From Streptomyces sp. NBC_01341 (GTDB lineage: Bacteria > Actinomycetota > Actinomycetes > Streptomycetales > Streptomycetaceae), in NCBI RefSeq assembly GCF_035946055.1, contig NZ_CP108364.1, positions 4,898,001-4,962,000 of the forward strand: 64,000 nucleotides of DNA. The letters are read 5' to 3'. The notes under the pieces are model-generated. The model searched no databases. It saw only the letters and a list, made by a program, of their open reading frames with translations, and had not been told where the DNA came from. Both the position numbers and the translations under genes were made by a program. How positions within the stretch are numbered: the first letter of the stretch is position 1; every line of letters begins with the position of its first letter. This document shows, piece after piece, positions 33,011 to 42,679 of this stretch.

Positions 33011-33952
33011 ATGACCGAGTGGGACGTCAAGAAGCTCCGCATCCTGCGCACGCTGCGCGACCGGGGCACGGTCACCGCGACGGCCGAGGCCCTCCTCATG
33101 ACCCCCTCGGCCGTGTCGCAGCAGCTGACCAACCTCGCCAGGCAGCTCGGGGTGCCGCTGCTCGAAGCGCAGGGGCGCAGGGTCCGCCTGACCGACGCCG
33201 CCCACCTCGTGCTGCGCCACGCCGAAGCGGTCTTCGCCCAGTTGGAGCAGGCGGACGCCGAACTGACCGGCTATCTGCGCGGCGAGGCCGGACAGGTGCG
33301 GGTCGGCGCGTTCTCGACGGCCGTACCCGCCCTCGTCGTACCGGCCGTCCGGCTCCTGCGGGCCGGAGGCCGCCCCGGTCCCGAGGTGCGTGTCCGGGAG
33401 GCGGAGGCGGCCCAGGCGTACGAGCTGCTTTCGGCCGGGGACGTGGATCTCGCCCTCTCCCTCGCGGCGCACGCCCCGACGGCCCGCGACCCCCGCTTCA
33501 CCCTCGTCCCGCTGCTCGCCGACCCGCTCGACGTCGCGCTGCCCGCGGATCACCGACTCGCCCGCACCCCCGGCCTGCGGCTTGCCTGTCTCGCCTCGGA
33601 GCCCTGGATCTTCGGCGGGTCCGGCCCCTGGTCGGAGATCACGAGGGCCGCGTGCGAAGCGGCGGGCTTCGTCCCGGAGCAGGCCCACAGCGCCTCGGGC
33701 TGGACCGCGATCCTGGCCATGGTGGAGGCGGGCATGGGGGTGGCGCTGGTGCCCCGGATGGTGTCGGCCGCCGACCGCTGCGGCGACGGAGTGGCCATGC
33801 GGGTCCTGGAGGCGGACCGCCCGCACCGGCATGTGGTGGCCGCAGTGAGGCAGGGCGCCGGGCGCGGCCCCGCCGTGGCACGGGTGCTGACGGCCCTGCG
33901 GCGGGTGGCGGGGGATCTGGCCGGGGACCAGCCAGACCGTCGAGGAGAATGA
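33011..33952 (+). CDS. LysR-family transcriptional regulator
   Basis: A 313-residue LysR-type regulator. The N-terminal winged helix is at residues 1-60 (KLRILRTLRDRGTVTATAEA then MTPSAVSQQLTNLARQLG) and the effector domain at about 88-300. ATG at 33011 lacks a ribosome site but follows TAGGTT by six bases, again consistent with a leaderless transcript. It is followed after 76 bp by allantoicase on the same strand, separated by a palindrome that may be its target. Effector unknown; a purine catabolite would fit the neighbour (inference). Confidence 0.92.
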   Translation: MTEWDVKKLRILRTLRDRGTVTATAEALLMTPSAVSQQLTNLARQLGVPLLEAQGRRVRLTDAAHLVLRHAEAVFAQLEQADAELTGYLRGEAGQVRVGAFSTAVPALVVPAVRLLRAGGRPGPEVRVREAEAAQAYELLSAGDVDLALSLAAHAPTARDPRFTLVPLLADPLDVALPADHRLARTPGLRLACLASEPWIFGGSGPWSEITRAACEAAGFVPEQAHSASGWTAILAMVEAGMGVALVPRMVSAADRCGDGVAMRVLEADRPHRHVVAAVRQGAGRGPAVARVLTALRRVAGDLAGDQPDRRGE

Positions 33953-33979
33953 TCGTTAAGAAGAAGTGAAATGACCGTA

Positions 33980-34024
33980 CGAAAACTTTCGATGGACCTG
34001 ATGGGTTGGTGGGGTCGAAAGTCG
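33980..34024 (+). promoter_or_regulatory. Possible operator before allantoicase
   Basis: A 12-bp palindrome CGAAAACTTTCG (33980-33991) is followed by a half-site GTCGAAAGTC at 34015-34024, next to the allantoicase start. It could bind the LysR protein or another purine regulator. No typical LysR T-N11-A was assigned with certainty. Confidence 0.35.
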
Positions 34025-34028
34025 GGTC

Positions 34029-35174
34029 ATGACCACCGACGCGAGCGAGACCGCATTCAACGACTCCGACCCCCACGCGAACGACGCGGCCCCTTACGGC
34101 GGGGGCGACCCGTACGCCGACTACCGGGACGCCACCGGCCTCCCCTTCACCGACCTCGTCGACCTCGCGGACCGCCGGCTCGGCGCGGGCGTGATCGCCG
34201 CCAACGACGAGTTCTTCGCCGAGCGCGAGAACCTGCTGATCCGCGAACCCGCCGTCTTCGACCCCGAGCGCTTCGGCCACAAGGGAAAGATCATGGACGG
34301 CTGGGAGACCCGCCGCCGGCGCGGCGCCGACGCGGACCACCCCTTCCCCGCGCCCGGGGACCACGACTGGGCGATCGTCCGCCTCGGTGTTCCCGGGATC
34401 ATCAGGGGCATCGTCGTCGACACCGCCCACTTCCGCGGCAACTACCCCCAGCGCGTCTCCGTCCAGGCCACGGCCCTCGACGGCGCCCCGAGCCCCGAGC
34501 GACTCCTCGCCGACGACGTGAAGTGGGAGGAGATCGTCCCGCCGACCCCCGTACGCGGCCACGCGGCCAACGCCTTCGAGATCACCGCCGACCGCCGCTA
34601 CACCCACGTCCGTCTCCGCCAGCACCCCGACGGCGGCATCGCCCGGCTCCGTGTGCACGGCGAGGTCGTCCCGGACCCGGCCTGGATCGCCGCACTCGGC
34701 ACGATCGACCTGCTCTCGATCCTGAACGGCGGAATGTACGAGGACGCTTCGGACCGCTTCTACTCCTCGCCGGCCCAGATCATCCTGCCGGGTACGTCTC
34801 GGAAGATGGACGACGGCTGGGAGAACCGCCGCCGCCGGGTCCGCGACACGAACGACTGGGTGCGCTTCCGGCTGCCCGCCCAGGGCGCGGTGCGCGCCGT
34901 CGAGATCGACACGGCCTACCTCAAGGGCAACTCGGCCGGCTGGATCAGCCTCCAGGGACGCGACGGCGACGGCGAGTGGTTCGAGATCATCCCCCGCACC
35001 AGGCTCCAGCCCGACACGGCGCACCGATTCGTCCTGGACGCCGAGGCCGTGGTCACCCACGTACGCCTCGACGCCTTCCCCGACGGCGGAGTGGCCCGGA
35101 TGCGTCTGCACGGCTCACCGACCGAGGCGGGCGCGGCCGAACTGGTCCGCCGCTACGAGGAGTCGGTGGCCTGA
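34029..35174 (+). CDS. alc: Allantoicase
   Basis: A 381-residue enzyme hydrolysing allantoate to ureidoglycolate and urea in purine degradation. It consists of two repeated jelly-roll domains of the discoidin type. Each repeat has the family block: KGKIMDGWETRRRR near 81-94 and SRKMDDGWENRRRR-like near 258-271. Each also has a matching GNYPQRVSVQ / GNSAGWISLQ strand and a late HVRL...PDGGIARLRVHG or PDGGVARMRLHG end. The N-terminal 30 residues are an Asp/Asn-rich extension. It is not next to allantoinase or an IclR/AllR regulator, unlike the usual Streptomyces gene order. It is convergent with pepN, sharing a hairpin. Confidence 0.93.
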   Translation: MTTDASETAFNDSDPHANDAAPYGGGDPYADYRDATGLPFTDLVDLADRRLGAGVIAANDEFFAERENLLIREPAVFDPERFGHKGKIMDGWETRRRRGADADHPFPAPGDHDWAIVRLGVPGIIRGIVVDTAHFRGNYPQRVSVQATALDGAPSPERLLADDVKWEEIVPPTPVRGHAANAFEITADRRYTHVRLRQHPDGGIARLRVHGEVVPDPAWIAALGTIDLLSILNGGMYEDASDRFYSSPAQIILPGTSRKMDDGWENRRRRVRDTNDWVRFRLPAQGAVRAVEIDTAYLKGNSAGWISLQGRDGDGEWFEIIPRTRLQPDTAHRFVLDAEAVVTHVRLDAFPDGGVARMRLHGSPTEAGAAELVRRYEESVA

Positions 35175-35299
35175 GGGCCGTCCTTCCCGAACACCCGCCC
35201 GGCCGGCGGCCGCGCCCAGGCGCCCGCCCGCCGGGCGGTCACAGGCGCCGGTCCCGGGTGACGGCACCCGCGGGCGCCAGCGGCCCCGCCCACGCGAGA

Positions 35300-35325
35300 G
35301 GGGCGCCTCCCGCCGGAGGCGCCCC
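35300..35325. terminator. Hairpin between convergent alc and pepN
   Basis: A perfect 11-bp stem (GGGGCGCCTCC and complement) with loop CGCC, 22 bp past the pepN stop on the minus strand and about 125 bp past alc. It is probably bidirectional. Confidence 0.75.
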
Positions 35326-35346
35326 TACACGTTCCCGCCGGGTCCG

Positions 35347-37923
35347 CTAGGCGGTCGCCGCCGCGGCGTCCGCCGCCTGGGCCCTGAGCGCACGCTCCAC
35401 ACCCGACCTGGACTCCGACATCAGCCTGCGCAGCGCGGCGCTCGGCTGCGCCGACTCCAGCCAGGCGTCCGTGGCGTCCAGGGTCTCCTGGGAGACCTGG
35501 AGGGCCGGGTACAGGCCCACCGCGATCTGCTGCGCCATCTCATGGCTCCGGGAGTCCCAGACGCCCTTGACCGCGGCGAAGAACTTCTCCGTGTACGGAG
35601 CCAGCAGATCACGCTGGTCCGTCTGGACGAACCCGTCGATGACGGCCTCCTGGAGGGAGTTCGGCAGCTTGTCCGACTCGACGACCGAGGCCCACGCCTC
35701 GGCCTTCGCCTCCTCGGAGGGCTGCGCCGCACGCGCGGACGCCGCGTGGCGCTCACCCGCGGCCGTCCTGTCGCGCTCGTACTCCGCCGCGATCTCCTCC
35801 TCGTCCAGGAGGCCGGTCGCGGCCAGACGCTGCACGAACGCCCAGCGCAGCTCGGTGTCGACGGTCAGTCCCTCGATCACCTGCGAGCCGTCCAGCAGCG
35901 ACTGCAGCACGTCCAGGTGCAGCGGGCTGCGGGCCGTCGCCGCGAAGGCGCGGGCCCAGGCCAGCTGGTGGTCACCGCCCGGCTCGGCCGCGCGCAGGTG
36001 CGCCAGCGTCGCCTCGGTCCACTGGTTCAGACCCGCCTCGCGCCACTCGGGCGCCGCGTACAGGTCGAGGGCCGTCTTCACCTGGCGATGCAGCGACTGC
36101 ACGACGCCGATGTCCGACTCCTTGGAGATGCCGGAGAGGACCAGCGCGAGGTAGTCGCGCGTCGCCAGTTCGCCGTCGCGCGTCATGTCCCAGGCCGAGG
36201 CCCAGCTGAGTGCCCGGGGCAGGGACTCGGCGAAGTCGCCCAGGTGCGCGGTGACGACCCGCAGGGACTCCTCGTCGAGGCGGACCTTGGCGTACGACAG
36301 GTCGTCGTCGTTGAGCAGGACGACCGCCGGACGGGCCGTGCCCGCGGGGAACGGCACGGTGGTGCGCTCGCCGTCGACGTCCAGCTCGATCCGGTCCGTG
36401 CGGACCAGCTTCCCGGCCTCGTCCAGGTCGTAGCAGCCGATCGCGATCCGGTGCGGGCGGAGCGTCGGCTCGCCCTTGGCGCCGGCGGGCAGGGCCGGGG
36501 CCTCCTGGAGGACGGTGAAGGAGGTGACGTGACCGTGCTCGTCGGTCTCGATCTCCGGGCGCAGGATGTTGATCCCGGCCGTCTCCAGCCACGCCTTCGA
36601 CCAGGTCTTCAGGTCACGGCCGGAGGTCTCCTCCAGCGCGCCCAGCAGGTCCGTCAGGCGCGTGTTGCCGAAGGCGTGCGCCTTGAAGTAGGCCTGGACG
36701 CCCTTGAAGAACTCGTCCCGGCCGACGTACGCCACCAGCTGCTTGAGGACCGATGCGCCCTTCGCGTACGTGATCCCGTCGAAGTTCACCAGGACGTCGT
36801 CGAGGTCCTGGATGTCCGCCATGATCGGGTGCGTCGAGGGCAGCTGGTCCTGGCGGTAGGCCCACGTCTTCATCGAGTTGGCGAAGGTGGTCCAGGAGTG
36901 CGGCCACTTCGAGCCCTCCGCGTCCGCCAGGCAGGCGATGGAGGTGTACGTCGCGAACGACTCGTTGAGCCAGAGGTCGTTCCACCACTCCATGGTGACC
37001 AGGTCGCCGAACCACATGTGGGCCAGCTCGTGGAGGATGGTCTCGGCCCGCGTCTCGTACGCGGCGTCCGTCACCTTCGAGCGGAAGACGTACTGGTCGC
37101 GGATCGTGACCGCGCCCGCGTTCTCCATCGCGCCCGCGTTGAACTCCGGGACGAAGAGCTGGTCGTACTTGGCGAACGGGTACGCGTAGTCGAACTTCTC
37201 CTGGAACCAGTCGAAGCCCAGCCGCGTGACCTCGAAGATCTCGTCCGCGTCGAGGTACTCGGCGAGGGAGGGCCGGCAGTAGATACCGAGCGGGACGGAC
37301 TGGCCGTCCTTCTCGTAGCTGCTGTGCACCGCGTGGTACGGGCCCGCGATCAGCGCCGTGATGTAGGTGGAGATACGCGGCGTCGGCTCGAAGGACCAGA
37401 CGTCGTCCTTGGGCTCCGGCGTCGGCGAGTTGGAGATCACGGTCCAGCCCGAGGGGGCCTTCACCGTGAACCGGAAGGTCGCCTTCAGGTCGGGCTGCTC
37501 GAAGCTGGCGAACACCCTGCGGGCGTCCGGGACCTCGAACTGTGTGTAGAGGTAGGCCTGCTCGTCGACCGGGTCGACGAACCGGTGCAGGCCCTCACCG
37601 GTGTTGGTGTACGAGCAGTCGGCGACGACCTTCAGCTCGTTCGCACCGGACAGCAGGTGCGGCAGCGCGATCCGGGAGTCACGGAAGACCGCCGCGACGT
37701 CCAGCGCCTTCCCGTTCAGCACGACGTCGTGCACGGCCGGGGCGACCAGGTCGATGAAGGTCTCCGCGCCGGCCTCGGCGGAGTCGAAGCGCACGGTGGT
37801 GACGGACCTGTAGGTACCGCCCTCCTGCGCTCCGGAGAGGTCGAGATCGACCTCGTACGCGTCCACGGTCAGCAGGCGCGCCCGCTCCTGTGCCTCTTCG
37901 CGGGTCAGATTCGTGCCAGGCAC
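35347..37923 (-). CDS. pepN: Aminopeptidase N (M1 family), copy 1
   Basis: An 858-residue cytosolic M1 metallopeptidase that removes N-terminal residues from peptides. The exopeptidase motif GAMENAG is near residue 265. The zinc site HELAH is near 298, with WFGDLVTMEWWNDLWLNE supplying the third ligand Glu. The C-terminal ERAP1-like helical domain runs from about 530. GTG at 37923 is chosen over ATG at 37959: it has AAGGAG at proper spacing and aligns with the start of the second copy at 44905-47487 (both begin PGxNLxRxEA). It is a single-gene unit with a terminator on each side. Confidence 0.95.
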   Translation of the reverse strand: MPGTNLTREEAQERARLLTVDAYEVDLDLSGAQEGGTYRSVTTVRFDSAEAGAETFIDLVAPAVHDVVLNGKALDVAAVFRDSRIALPHLLSGANELKVVADCSYTNTGEGLHRFVDPVDEQAYLYTQFEVPDARRVFASFEQPDLKATFRFTVKAPSGWTVISNSPTPEPKDDVWSFEPTPRISTYITALIAGPYHAVHSSYEKDGQSVPLGIYCRPSLAEYLDADEIFEVTRLGFDWFQEKFDYAYPFAKYDQLFVPEFNAGAMENAGAVTIRDQYVFRSKVTDAAYETRAETILHELAHMWFGDLVTMEWWNDLWLNESFATYTSIACLADAEGSKWPHSWTTFANSMKTWAYRQDQLPSTHPIMADIQDLDDVLVNFDGITYAKGASVLKQLVAYVGRDEFFKGVQAYFKAHAFGNTRLTDLLGALEETSGRDLKTWSKAWLETAGINILRPEIETDEHGHVTSFTVLQEAPALPAGAKGEPTLRPHRIAIGCYDLDEAGKLVRTDRIELDVDGERTTVPFPAGTARPAVVLLNDDDLSYAKVRLDEESLRVVTAHLGDFAESLPRALSWASAWDMTRDGELATRDYLALVLSGISKESDIGVVQSLHRQVKTALDLYAAPEWREAGLNQWTEATLAHLRAAEPGGDHQLAWARAFAATARSPLHLDVLQSLLDGSQVIEGLTVDTELRWAFVQRLAATGLLDEEEIAAEYERDRTAAGERHAASARAAQPSEEAKAEAWASVVESDKLPNSLQEAVIDGFVQTDQRDLLAPYTEKFFAAVKGVWDSRSHEMAQQIAVGLYPALQVSQETLDATDAWLESAQPSAALRRLMSESRSGVERALRAQAADAAAATA

Positions 37924-38104
37924 GCGGTCATCTCCTTGATATCCGACGTTTTCGGCCATCCTTCCACGTGGAACGGGCGCAGCGCGATGTCCGTTTCAGG
38001 CGGACCTCCCGGTGTGAGGGCCACCCTCCGATCAGTACCGCGTACGCCGCCCGGTTTCGGAGCGGACCCGGCGTCTGCGGGTGGCTTCCTTTTCCTACTC
38101 GCGA

Positions 38105-38138
38105 GAAGGGCGGCCCCCGGTACGGGGTGCCGCCCTTC
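38105..38138 (-). terminator. Terminator of asd
   Basis: The arms GAAGGGCGGC and GCCGCCCTTC with inner CCCC/GGGG pairing and a 5-nt loop lie 20 bp past the asd stop. Confidence 0.75.
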
Positions 38139-38158
38139 CGTGCGAGTGGGGTGGGCCG

Positions 38159-39187
38159 TCAGCCCTTCAGCTCCGCCGCGACCAGCTCCGCGATCTGCAC
38201 CGCGTTCAGCGCGGCGCCCTTGCGGAGGTTGTCGTTGGAGACGAACAGCGCCAGGCCGTGCTCGACGGTCTCGTCGACGCGGATGCGGCCCACGTACGAG
38301 GCGTCCTTGCCGGCCGCCTGGAGCGGGGTCGGGATCTCGGAGAGCTCGACGCCCTCCGCGTCCTTCAGCAGCTCGTAGGCGCGCTCGACGCTGATCGGGC
38401 GGCCGAAGCGGGCGTTGATCTGCAGGGAGTGACCGGAGAAGACCGGGACCCGGACGCAGGTGCCGGACACCTTGAGCTCCGGGATCTCCAGGATCTTGCG
38501 GGACTCGTTGCGGAGCTTCTGCTCCTCGTCCGTCTCGAAGGAACCGTCGTCGACGATCGAGCCGGCGAGCGGCAGCACGTTGAAGGCGATCGGGCGCTTG
38601 TAGACGGCCGGCTCGGGGAAGTCCACGGCCTCGCCGTCGTGCGTCAGCTTGTCCGCGTCGGCGACGACCTTGGACGCCTGTCCGTGCAGCTCCGCCACAC
38701 CGGCGAGCCCGGAGCCGGACACCGCCTGGTAGGTGGCCACCGTCAGCGCGTCGAGCCGCGCCTCGTCGTGCAGGGGGCGCAGCACGGGCATGGCCGCCAT
38801 CGTGGTGCAGTTCGGGTTGGCGATGATGCCCTTGGGGCGGTTCGCGATCGCGTGAGCGTTGACCTCGGAGACGACCAGCGGTACCTCGGGGTCCTTACGC
38901 CATGCGGAGGAGTTGTCGATCACCACGGCGCCCTGCGAGGCGACCTTCTCGGCCAGCGCCTTCGACGTGGCGCCGCCCGCGGAGAACAGCACGATGTCGA
39001 GGCCCGTGTAGTCCGCGGTGGAGGCGTCCTCCACGGTGACGTCCGTGCCCTCGTACGCGATGACGGAGCCCGCGGAGCGGGCGGAGGCGAAGAGCCGCAG
39101 TTCGGCGACGGGGAACTTCCGCTCGGCCAGAATCCTGAGCATGACTGTGCCGACCTGACCGGTGGCGCCGACGATTCCGACCTTCAC
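38159..39187 (-). CDS. asd: Aspartate-semialdehyde dehydrogenase
   Basis: A 342-residue NADPH-dependent enzyme converting aspartyl phosphate to aspartate semialdehyde, for lysine/DAP, threonine and methionine synthesis. It shows the Rossmann motif VGATGQVG (6-13), catalytic Cys127 in NPNCTT, the substrate-binding block WRKDPEVPLV, and catalytic His252 in VFSGHSL. It starts with GTG behind GAGGGAG. In many actinobacteria asd follows lysC; here it stands alone, so it may be one of two copies (this cannot be checked within the window). Confidence 0.95.
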   Translation of the reverse strand: MKVGIVGATGQVGTVMLRILAERKFPVAELRLFASARSAGSVIAYEGTDVTVEDASTADYTGLDIVLFSAGGATSKALAEKVASQGAVVIDNSSAWRKDPEVPLVVSEVNAHAIANRPKGIIANPNCTTMAAMPVLRPLHDEARLDALTVATYQAVSGSGLAGVAELHGQASKVVADADKLTHDGEAVDFPEPAVYKRPIAFNVLPLAGSIVDDGSFETDEEQKLRNESRKILEIPELKVSGTCVRVPVFSGHSLQINARFGRPISVERAYELLKDAEGVELSEIPTPLQAAGKDASYVGRIRVDETVEHGLALFVSNDNLRKGAALNAVQIAELVAAELKG

Positions 39188-39235
39188 TGGGACTCCCTCA
39201 CGGATGTGCGAACGGACACGGTTGCCGGTCCATGA

Positions 39236-39263
39236 TGCTTATGTCCATGGCCCCCTTGTCCAA
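39236..39263 (-). promoter_or_regulatory. Possible asd promoter
   Basis: On the minus strand TTGGAC (39263-39258) and TAAGCA (39241-39236) are 16 bp apart, about 50 bp before the asd GTG. Confidence 0.4.
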
Positions 39264-39299
39264 TCCATTGTCCGTCCGGCGGACCGGCCGCGCACACGG

Positions 39300-39337
39300 C
39301 TGTGGGGCGGGAGCCCTTGAGAGCGCCCGCCCCACAG
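39300..39337. terminator. Hairpin downstream of subtilase gene
   Basis: A 12-bp perfect stem (CTGTGGGGCGGG and complement) lies 36 bp past the protease stop. The T tract (TTTT at 39338) follows in the plus direction only, but the stem itself would suffice for the minus-strand transcript. Confidence 0.65.
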
Positions 39338-39373
39338 TTTTCACATGTCGCAGGGATCACACCGCCATGACGG

Positions 39374-42300
39374 CTACGGCGTGACCTTCTCGATCACGAC
39401 GCTGCCGGTGCCCGCCGCGGTGCCGCGTGCGTTCACCAGGTGGACCTCGCCGAAGAACTGACGGCCCTCGGGAGCGGCTCCGGCGACGACGACCTCGGCG
39501 CCGACCTGGGCGGACGCGCCGTTGGCCAGGTTCACGGCCTTCGACTCGTCGACCTTGATCTTGCCGAGCGACGGGGCGTAGTACACGTCCCGGTAGTCGT
39601 ACTCGGTGGTCCCGGCCGGGACCGAGTAGCCGTCGATGACGACGGTGTACGTGCCGGCCGCCGGCTTCACCAGGCTGACGGACTCCTCGGAGCCCGCCGA
39701 CGTGGACGCGCCGACCTGGGTGCCGTCCTCGGAGAAGACCAACAGGTCGATGTCGGCGTTGGGGTCCGAGGTGTTGCCGATGGCGACGTCCAGCTTCTCG
39801 ACGCCCTCACCGATGGTGACCTCCTTGACGTACTCGCCGCCCGTGGAGATCGACGGACGCTCGACGTCCGCCGAACCGAGCGAGCCGCCCTTCAGCGAGC
39901 CCTTGAGGTCACCGGCGTTGTTCGTGACGGTCCAGTCCACGACGGCCGGGGTGCCGATCTTCGCCTCGGGGATGGTCCGCACCGCCGGGTCGAAGGTGGC
40001 GCCGAGCAGCGAGACGTCCAGCTTGTACGGGTTGTCCAGCAGCGGCGACGTACGGCGGGACTCGACCTCGATCTCCCAGACTCCCGGCTGCGGGTCCTTG
40101 TAGAAGCGAGTGTCGGGACGGCAGGTGTTGGCCGCACTCTCGTAGTTCGGGTAGCAGAAGATCGTGGAGCTGTCCTCCACCGCGACCCCGTAGGGGTGGA
40201 TGGAGATGAACCGCGTCTGGCTGCCCGAGCGGAGGGCGCTGAGCGCGACCTCGAGGGTCTTCGCGCCCTGGGGCACGTTCACGAAGTACGACGTGGTGCT
40301 GTTGCGCTGCACCGAGCCGGACGTCGAGAAGGCGTATCCCGGCTTCACGAGGTCCTTGGCGACGACCACGGTGGAGAGGATCTGCTGGTCGACGCCCGAG
40401 GTCCGGCTGTCGTCCACCTGCAGGATCGCGCTGTGGACGCCCTCCGTGCGCGGCTTCGCCTGCACCTTGACGGTCACCGGCGTGCCGAGCGGCAGCGAGA
40501 CGGTGCTCGAACCTGTCAGGGAGAAGGTGCCGTCGTTGTTCTTCCACGACAGCTTGTGCTTCACGGCCTTGTCCGGACCCGTGGTGCGGGTGACGGTCAC
40601 GTCGTACGACTTCTTCTGGCCGGCCTTCAGGCCGCCCTCACGGTCGTACAGGCCGGTGCCGAAGCCCGGGTCCTTCAGCGCGAAGTCGATCGCGGTGTCG
40701 ACCGGGGCCTTCACCGCGTACTCGTGCGCCGGGGCGCCCTGCTTCTCGATCTGCTTCCAGGCGCCGACGATGTTGATCAGACCGGCACCCTGGGCGTGCG
40801 CGGGCACACCGTTGATGTGGGTGGCGGTGCTCGTCAGCGCGGTACGCAGGTCGGCCGGAGGCAGCTCGATGTGCTTCTGCTTCGCGGCCGACAGCAGCAG
40901 CGCCGTGGCGCCCGCGGCCTGCGGCGAGGACATCGAGGTGCCCTGCAGCATGGAGTAGCCGGCGGGCAGGGTGTAACCCGACTCCTTGACCGGACCTCCG
41001 GGGAACCAGGTCTGCGTGGTGTTGATCGACGCGCCGGGCGCCGTCAGGGTCGGCGCGAAGCCGCCGTCCTCACGCGGGCCGCGCGAGGAGAAGGGGAGCA
41101 TGTCGTACTTCTTGGTGACGTCGGAGCCGTAGTTGGCGGCCCAGGTCTCCTTGGAGATCGACGCGCCCACCGAGATGACGTGGTCGGCGAGGCCGGGGTC
41201 ACCGATGGTGTTGACACCCGGGCCGTCGTTGCCGGCCGAGATGACCAGCTGGACGCCGTACATGTCGATGAGGCGCTTGTAGAGCTCGGCGCGCGCGTTG
41301 TTGCCGTCGTTGAGCGCCGGCAGACCGCCGATCGACATGTTGACGACGTCGACGCCGCGGTTGACGACGAGGTCGATCATGCCCTCGGTCAGCGCGATGT
41401 TGGTGCAGCCGCCGGACCAGGTGCAGGCACGCGAGGAGACGACCTTGGCGCCGGGCGCCGCGCCGTTCATCTTGCCGCCGAACAGGCCGTTGGCCGCGGT
41501 GATGCCCGCTACGTGGGTGCCGTGCTCGCTCTCGATGACGCCGATGTTGACGAAGTCGGCCTTGGCGCCGGCCGCGTTGTAGACGACGTTCTTGCGGGTC
41601 TCGACGACGAACGGGATGCGCTCGACGACGTCGGTCCGCGGGTCGTCCGTACCGAAGTAGGAGACCTGGTGCTTGTCCTTGTACGGCCTCAGCACGGCGT
41701 CGTTGCCGAAGTTCGCGTCGTTGTCCAGGTCGACGCGGACGGTGCCGGTGACCGGGTCGTAGAGCACGGCCCACTGGTCCGTGGTGTCGCCGTCCCGGTT
41801 CAGGTCCCCGGCCATGTCGCCACCCTTGGTGGCGGCCTCGGAGAAGAGCTGGATCTTGTAGGACCCCGCCGGCGCCGAGTAGGTGCGGCCCCCGATGGTG
41901 AACGTCGGGCCGGCCACGGAGGCGGTCATCGGCAGCCAGGTCTTGTCGCCGTCGTTGACGGGGTCCGTCGCCGTCACCCAGTCGACGATCTTGCGCTCGC
42001 CGGTGGTGGTCTTCTGCAGCGCGGGGTGGCCGAGGTCGACACCGGAGTCCAGGACACCGATGGTGATCCCGCGGCCGTCGGCCTTCGGGTGCTGCTTCAC
42101 GAAGTCGACGGCGCCCGTCTCGAAGGACGGGTTGTACGGGTTCTTCGCGGGGGTGCGCTTGCCCGGCGCCGGGTAACTTCCGGTCGCCTTCTGCTGCTTG
42201 GCCCCTGCCGCCCGGTCGCCCGCGGGCGTCGGGTCGTCCAGCTTGATCTCCTGCTTGAGGTCGATCCCCTGGACGGACGAGAGCTTCTGCGCCGCCTTGA

Positions 42301-42679
42301 TGGTGGCCTCGGCGCTCGCGGTCGGTACGGTCGCCCGGACGTAGCCGAGCTTGTCGTACGTCTGCCCCAGTACGGACCCCTTGACGGCGTCCAGCTGCTC
42401 GCGCACCTGCTCGGTCGCACCGGGCTTGGTGGCGACCATCATGGTGACGTTCTTCTCGCCCTCGGCCTCGGCCTTCGCCAGTACACCGGCGTCGGCCTCG
42501 CCCAGCTTGTCACCCTTCACGCTCGCGGCGGCGGGCTTCACCGGGGCGGGCGCGGGGTCGTCGGCGGCGAAGACCGGGGCGGCGCCGGAGGCGGCCAGAG
42601 CGGCCGCCAGGCCGGCCGCGGCCGCGATGCGGGCCGCGCGTCTCGCCCCGGGTATGGAGCTGGGGGATTCCTTGGTCAT
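39374..42679 (-). CDS. Secreted subtilisin-like serine protease (S8)
   Basis: A 1,101-residue exported protease. It has a signal peptide (about 1-40, ending PVFAAD) and an inhibitor-type propeptide (about 60-150). The S8 domain carries triad Asp211 (VLDSGVDLGHP), His386 (EHGTHVAG) and Ser582 (GTSMSSPQAAG), with oxyanion Asn in SAGNDGPG. About 175 residues separate Asp and His, far more than in subtilisin, and include an Asp-rich segment DLNRDGDTTDQW that may bind calcium. The C-terminal part is beta-rich, with a PPC-like domain near 1000-1060. ATG at 42679 is preferred over ATG at 42685 for ribosome-site spacing. Targets unknown; probably extracellular protein digestion. Confidence 0.93.
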   Translation of the reverse strand: MTKESPSSIPGARRAARIAAAAGLAAALAASGAAPVFAADDPAPAPVKPAAASVKGDKLGEADAGVLAKAEAEGEKNVTMMVATKPGATEQVREQLDAVKGSVLGQTYDKLGYVRATVPTASAEATIKAAQKLSSVQGIDLKQEIKLDDPTPAGDRAAGAKQQKATGSYPAPGKRTPAKNPYNPSFETGAVDFVKQHPKADGRGITIGVLDSGVDLGHPALQKTTTGERKIVDWVTATDPVNDGDKTWLPMTASVAGPTFTIGGRTYSAPAGSYKIQLFSEAATKGGDMAGDLNRDGDTTDQWAVLYDPVTGTVRVDLDNDANFGNDAVLRPYKDKHQVSYFGTDDPRTDVVERIPFVVETRKNVVYNAAGAKADFVNIGVIESEHGTHVAGITAANGLFGGKMNGAAPGAKVVSSRACTWSGGCTNIALTEGMIDLVVNRGVDVVNMSIGGLPALNDGNNARAELYKRLIDMYGVQLVISAGNDGPGVNTIGDPGLADHVISVGASISKETWAANYGSDVTKKYDMLPFSSRGPREDGGFAPTLTAPGASINTTQTWFPGGPVKESGYTLPAGYSMLQGTSMSSPQAAGATALLLSAAKQKHIELPPADLRTALTSTATHINGVPAHAQGAGLINIVGAWKQIEKQGAPAHEYAVKAPVDTAIDFALKDPGFGTGLYDREGGLKAGQKKSYDVTVTRTTGPDKAVKHKLSWKNNDGTFSLTGSSTVSLPLGTPVTVKVQAKPRTEGVHSAILQVDDSRTSGVDQQILSTVVVAKDLVKPGYAFSTSGSVQRNSTTSYFVNVPQGAKTLEVALSALRSGSQTRFISIHPYGVAVEDSSTIFCYPNYESAANTCRPDTRFYKDPQPGVWEIEVESRRTSPLLDNPYKLDVSLLGATFDPAVRTIPEAKIGTPAVVDWTVTNNAGDLKGSLKGGSLGSADVERPSISTGGEYVKEVTIGEGVEKLDVAIGNTSDPNADIDLLVFSEDGTQVGASTSAGSEESVSLVKPAAGTYTVVIDGYSVPAGTTEYDYRDVYYAPSLGKIKVDESKAVNLANGASAQVGAEVVVAGAAPEGRQFFGEVHLVNARGTAAGTGSVVIEKVTP

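Noticed and set aside
33019..33969. Second long frame overlapping the LysR gene
   Set aside because: It is an Arg/Pro/Gly-rich alternate frame with no recognisable fold; the LysR frame has clear helix-turn-helix and effector features.
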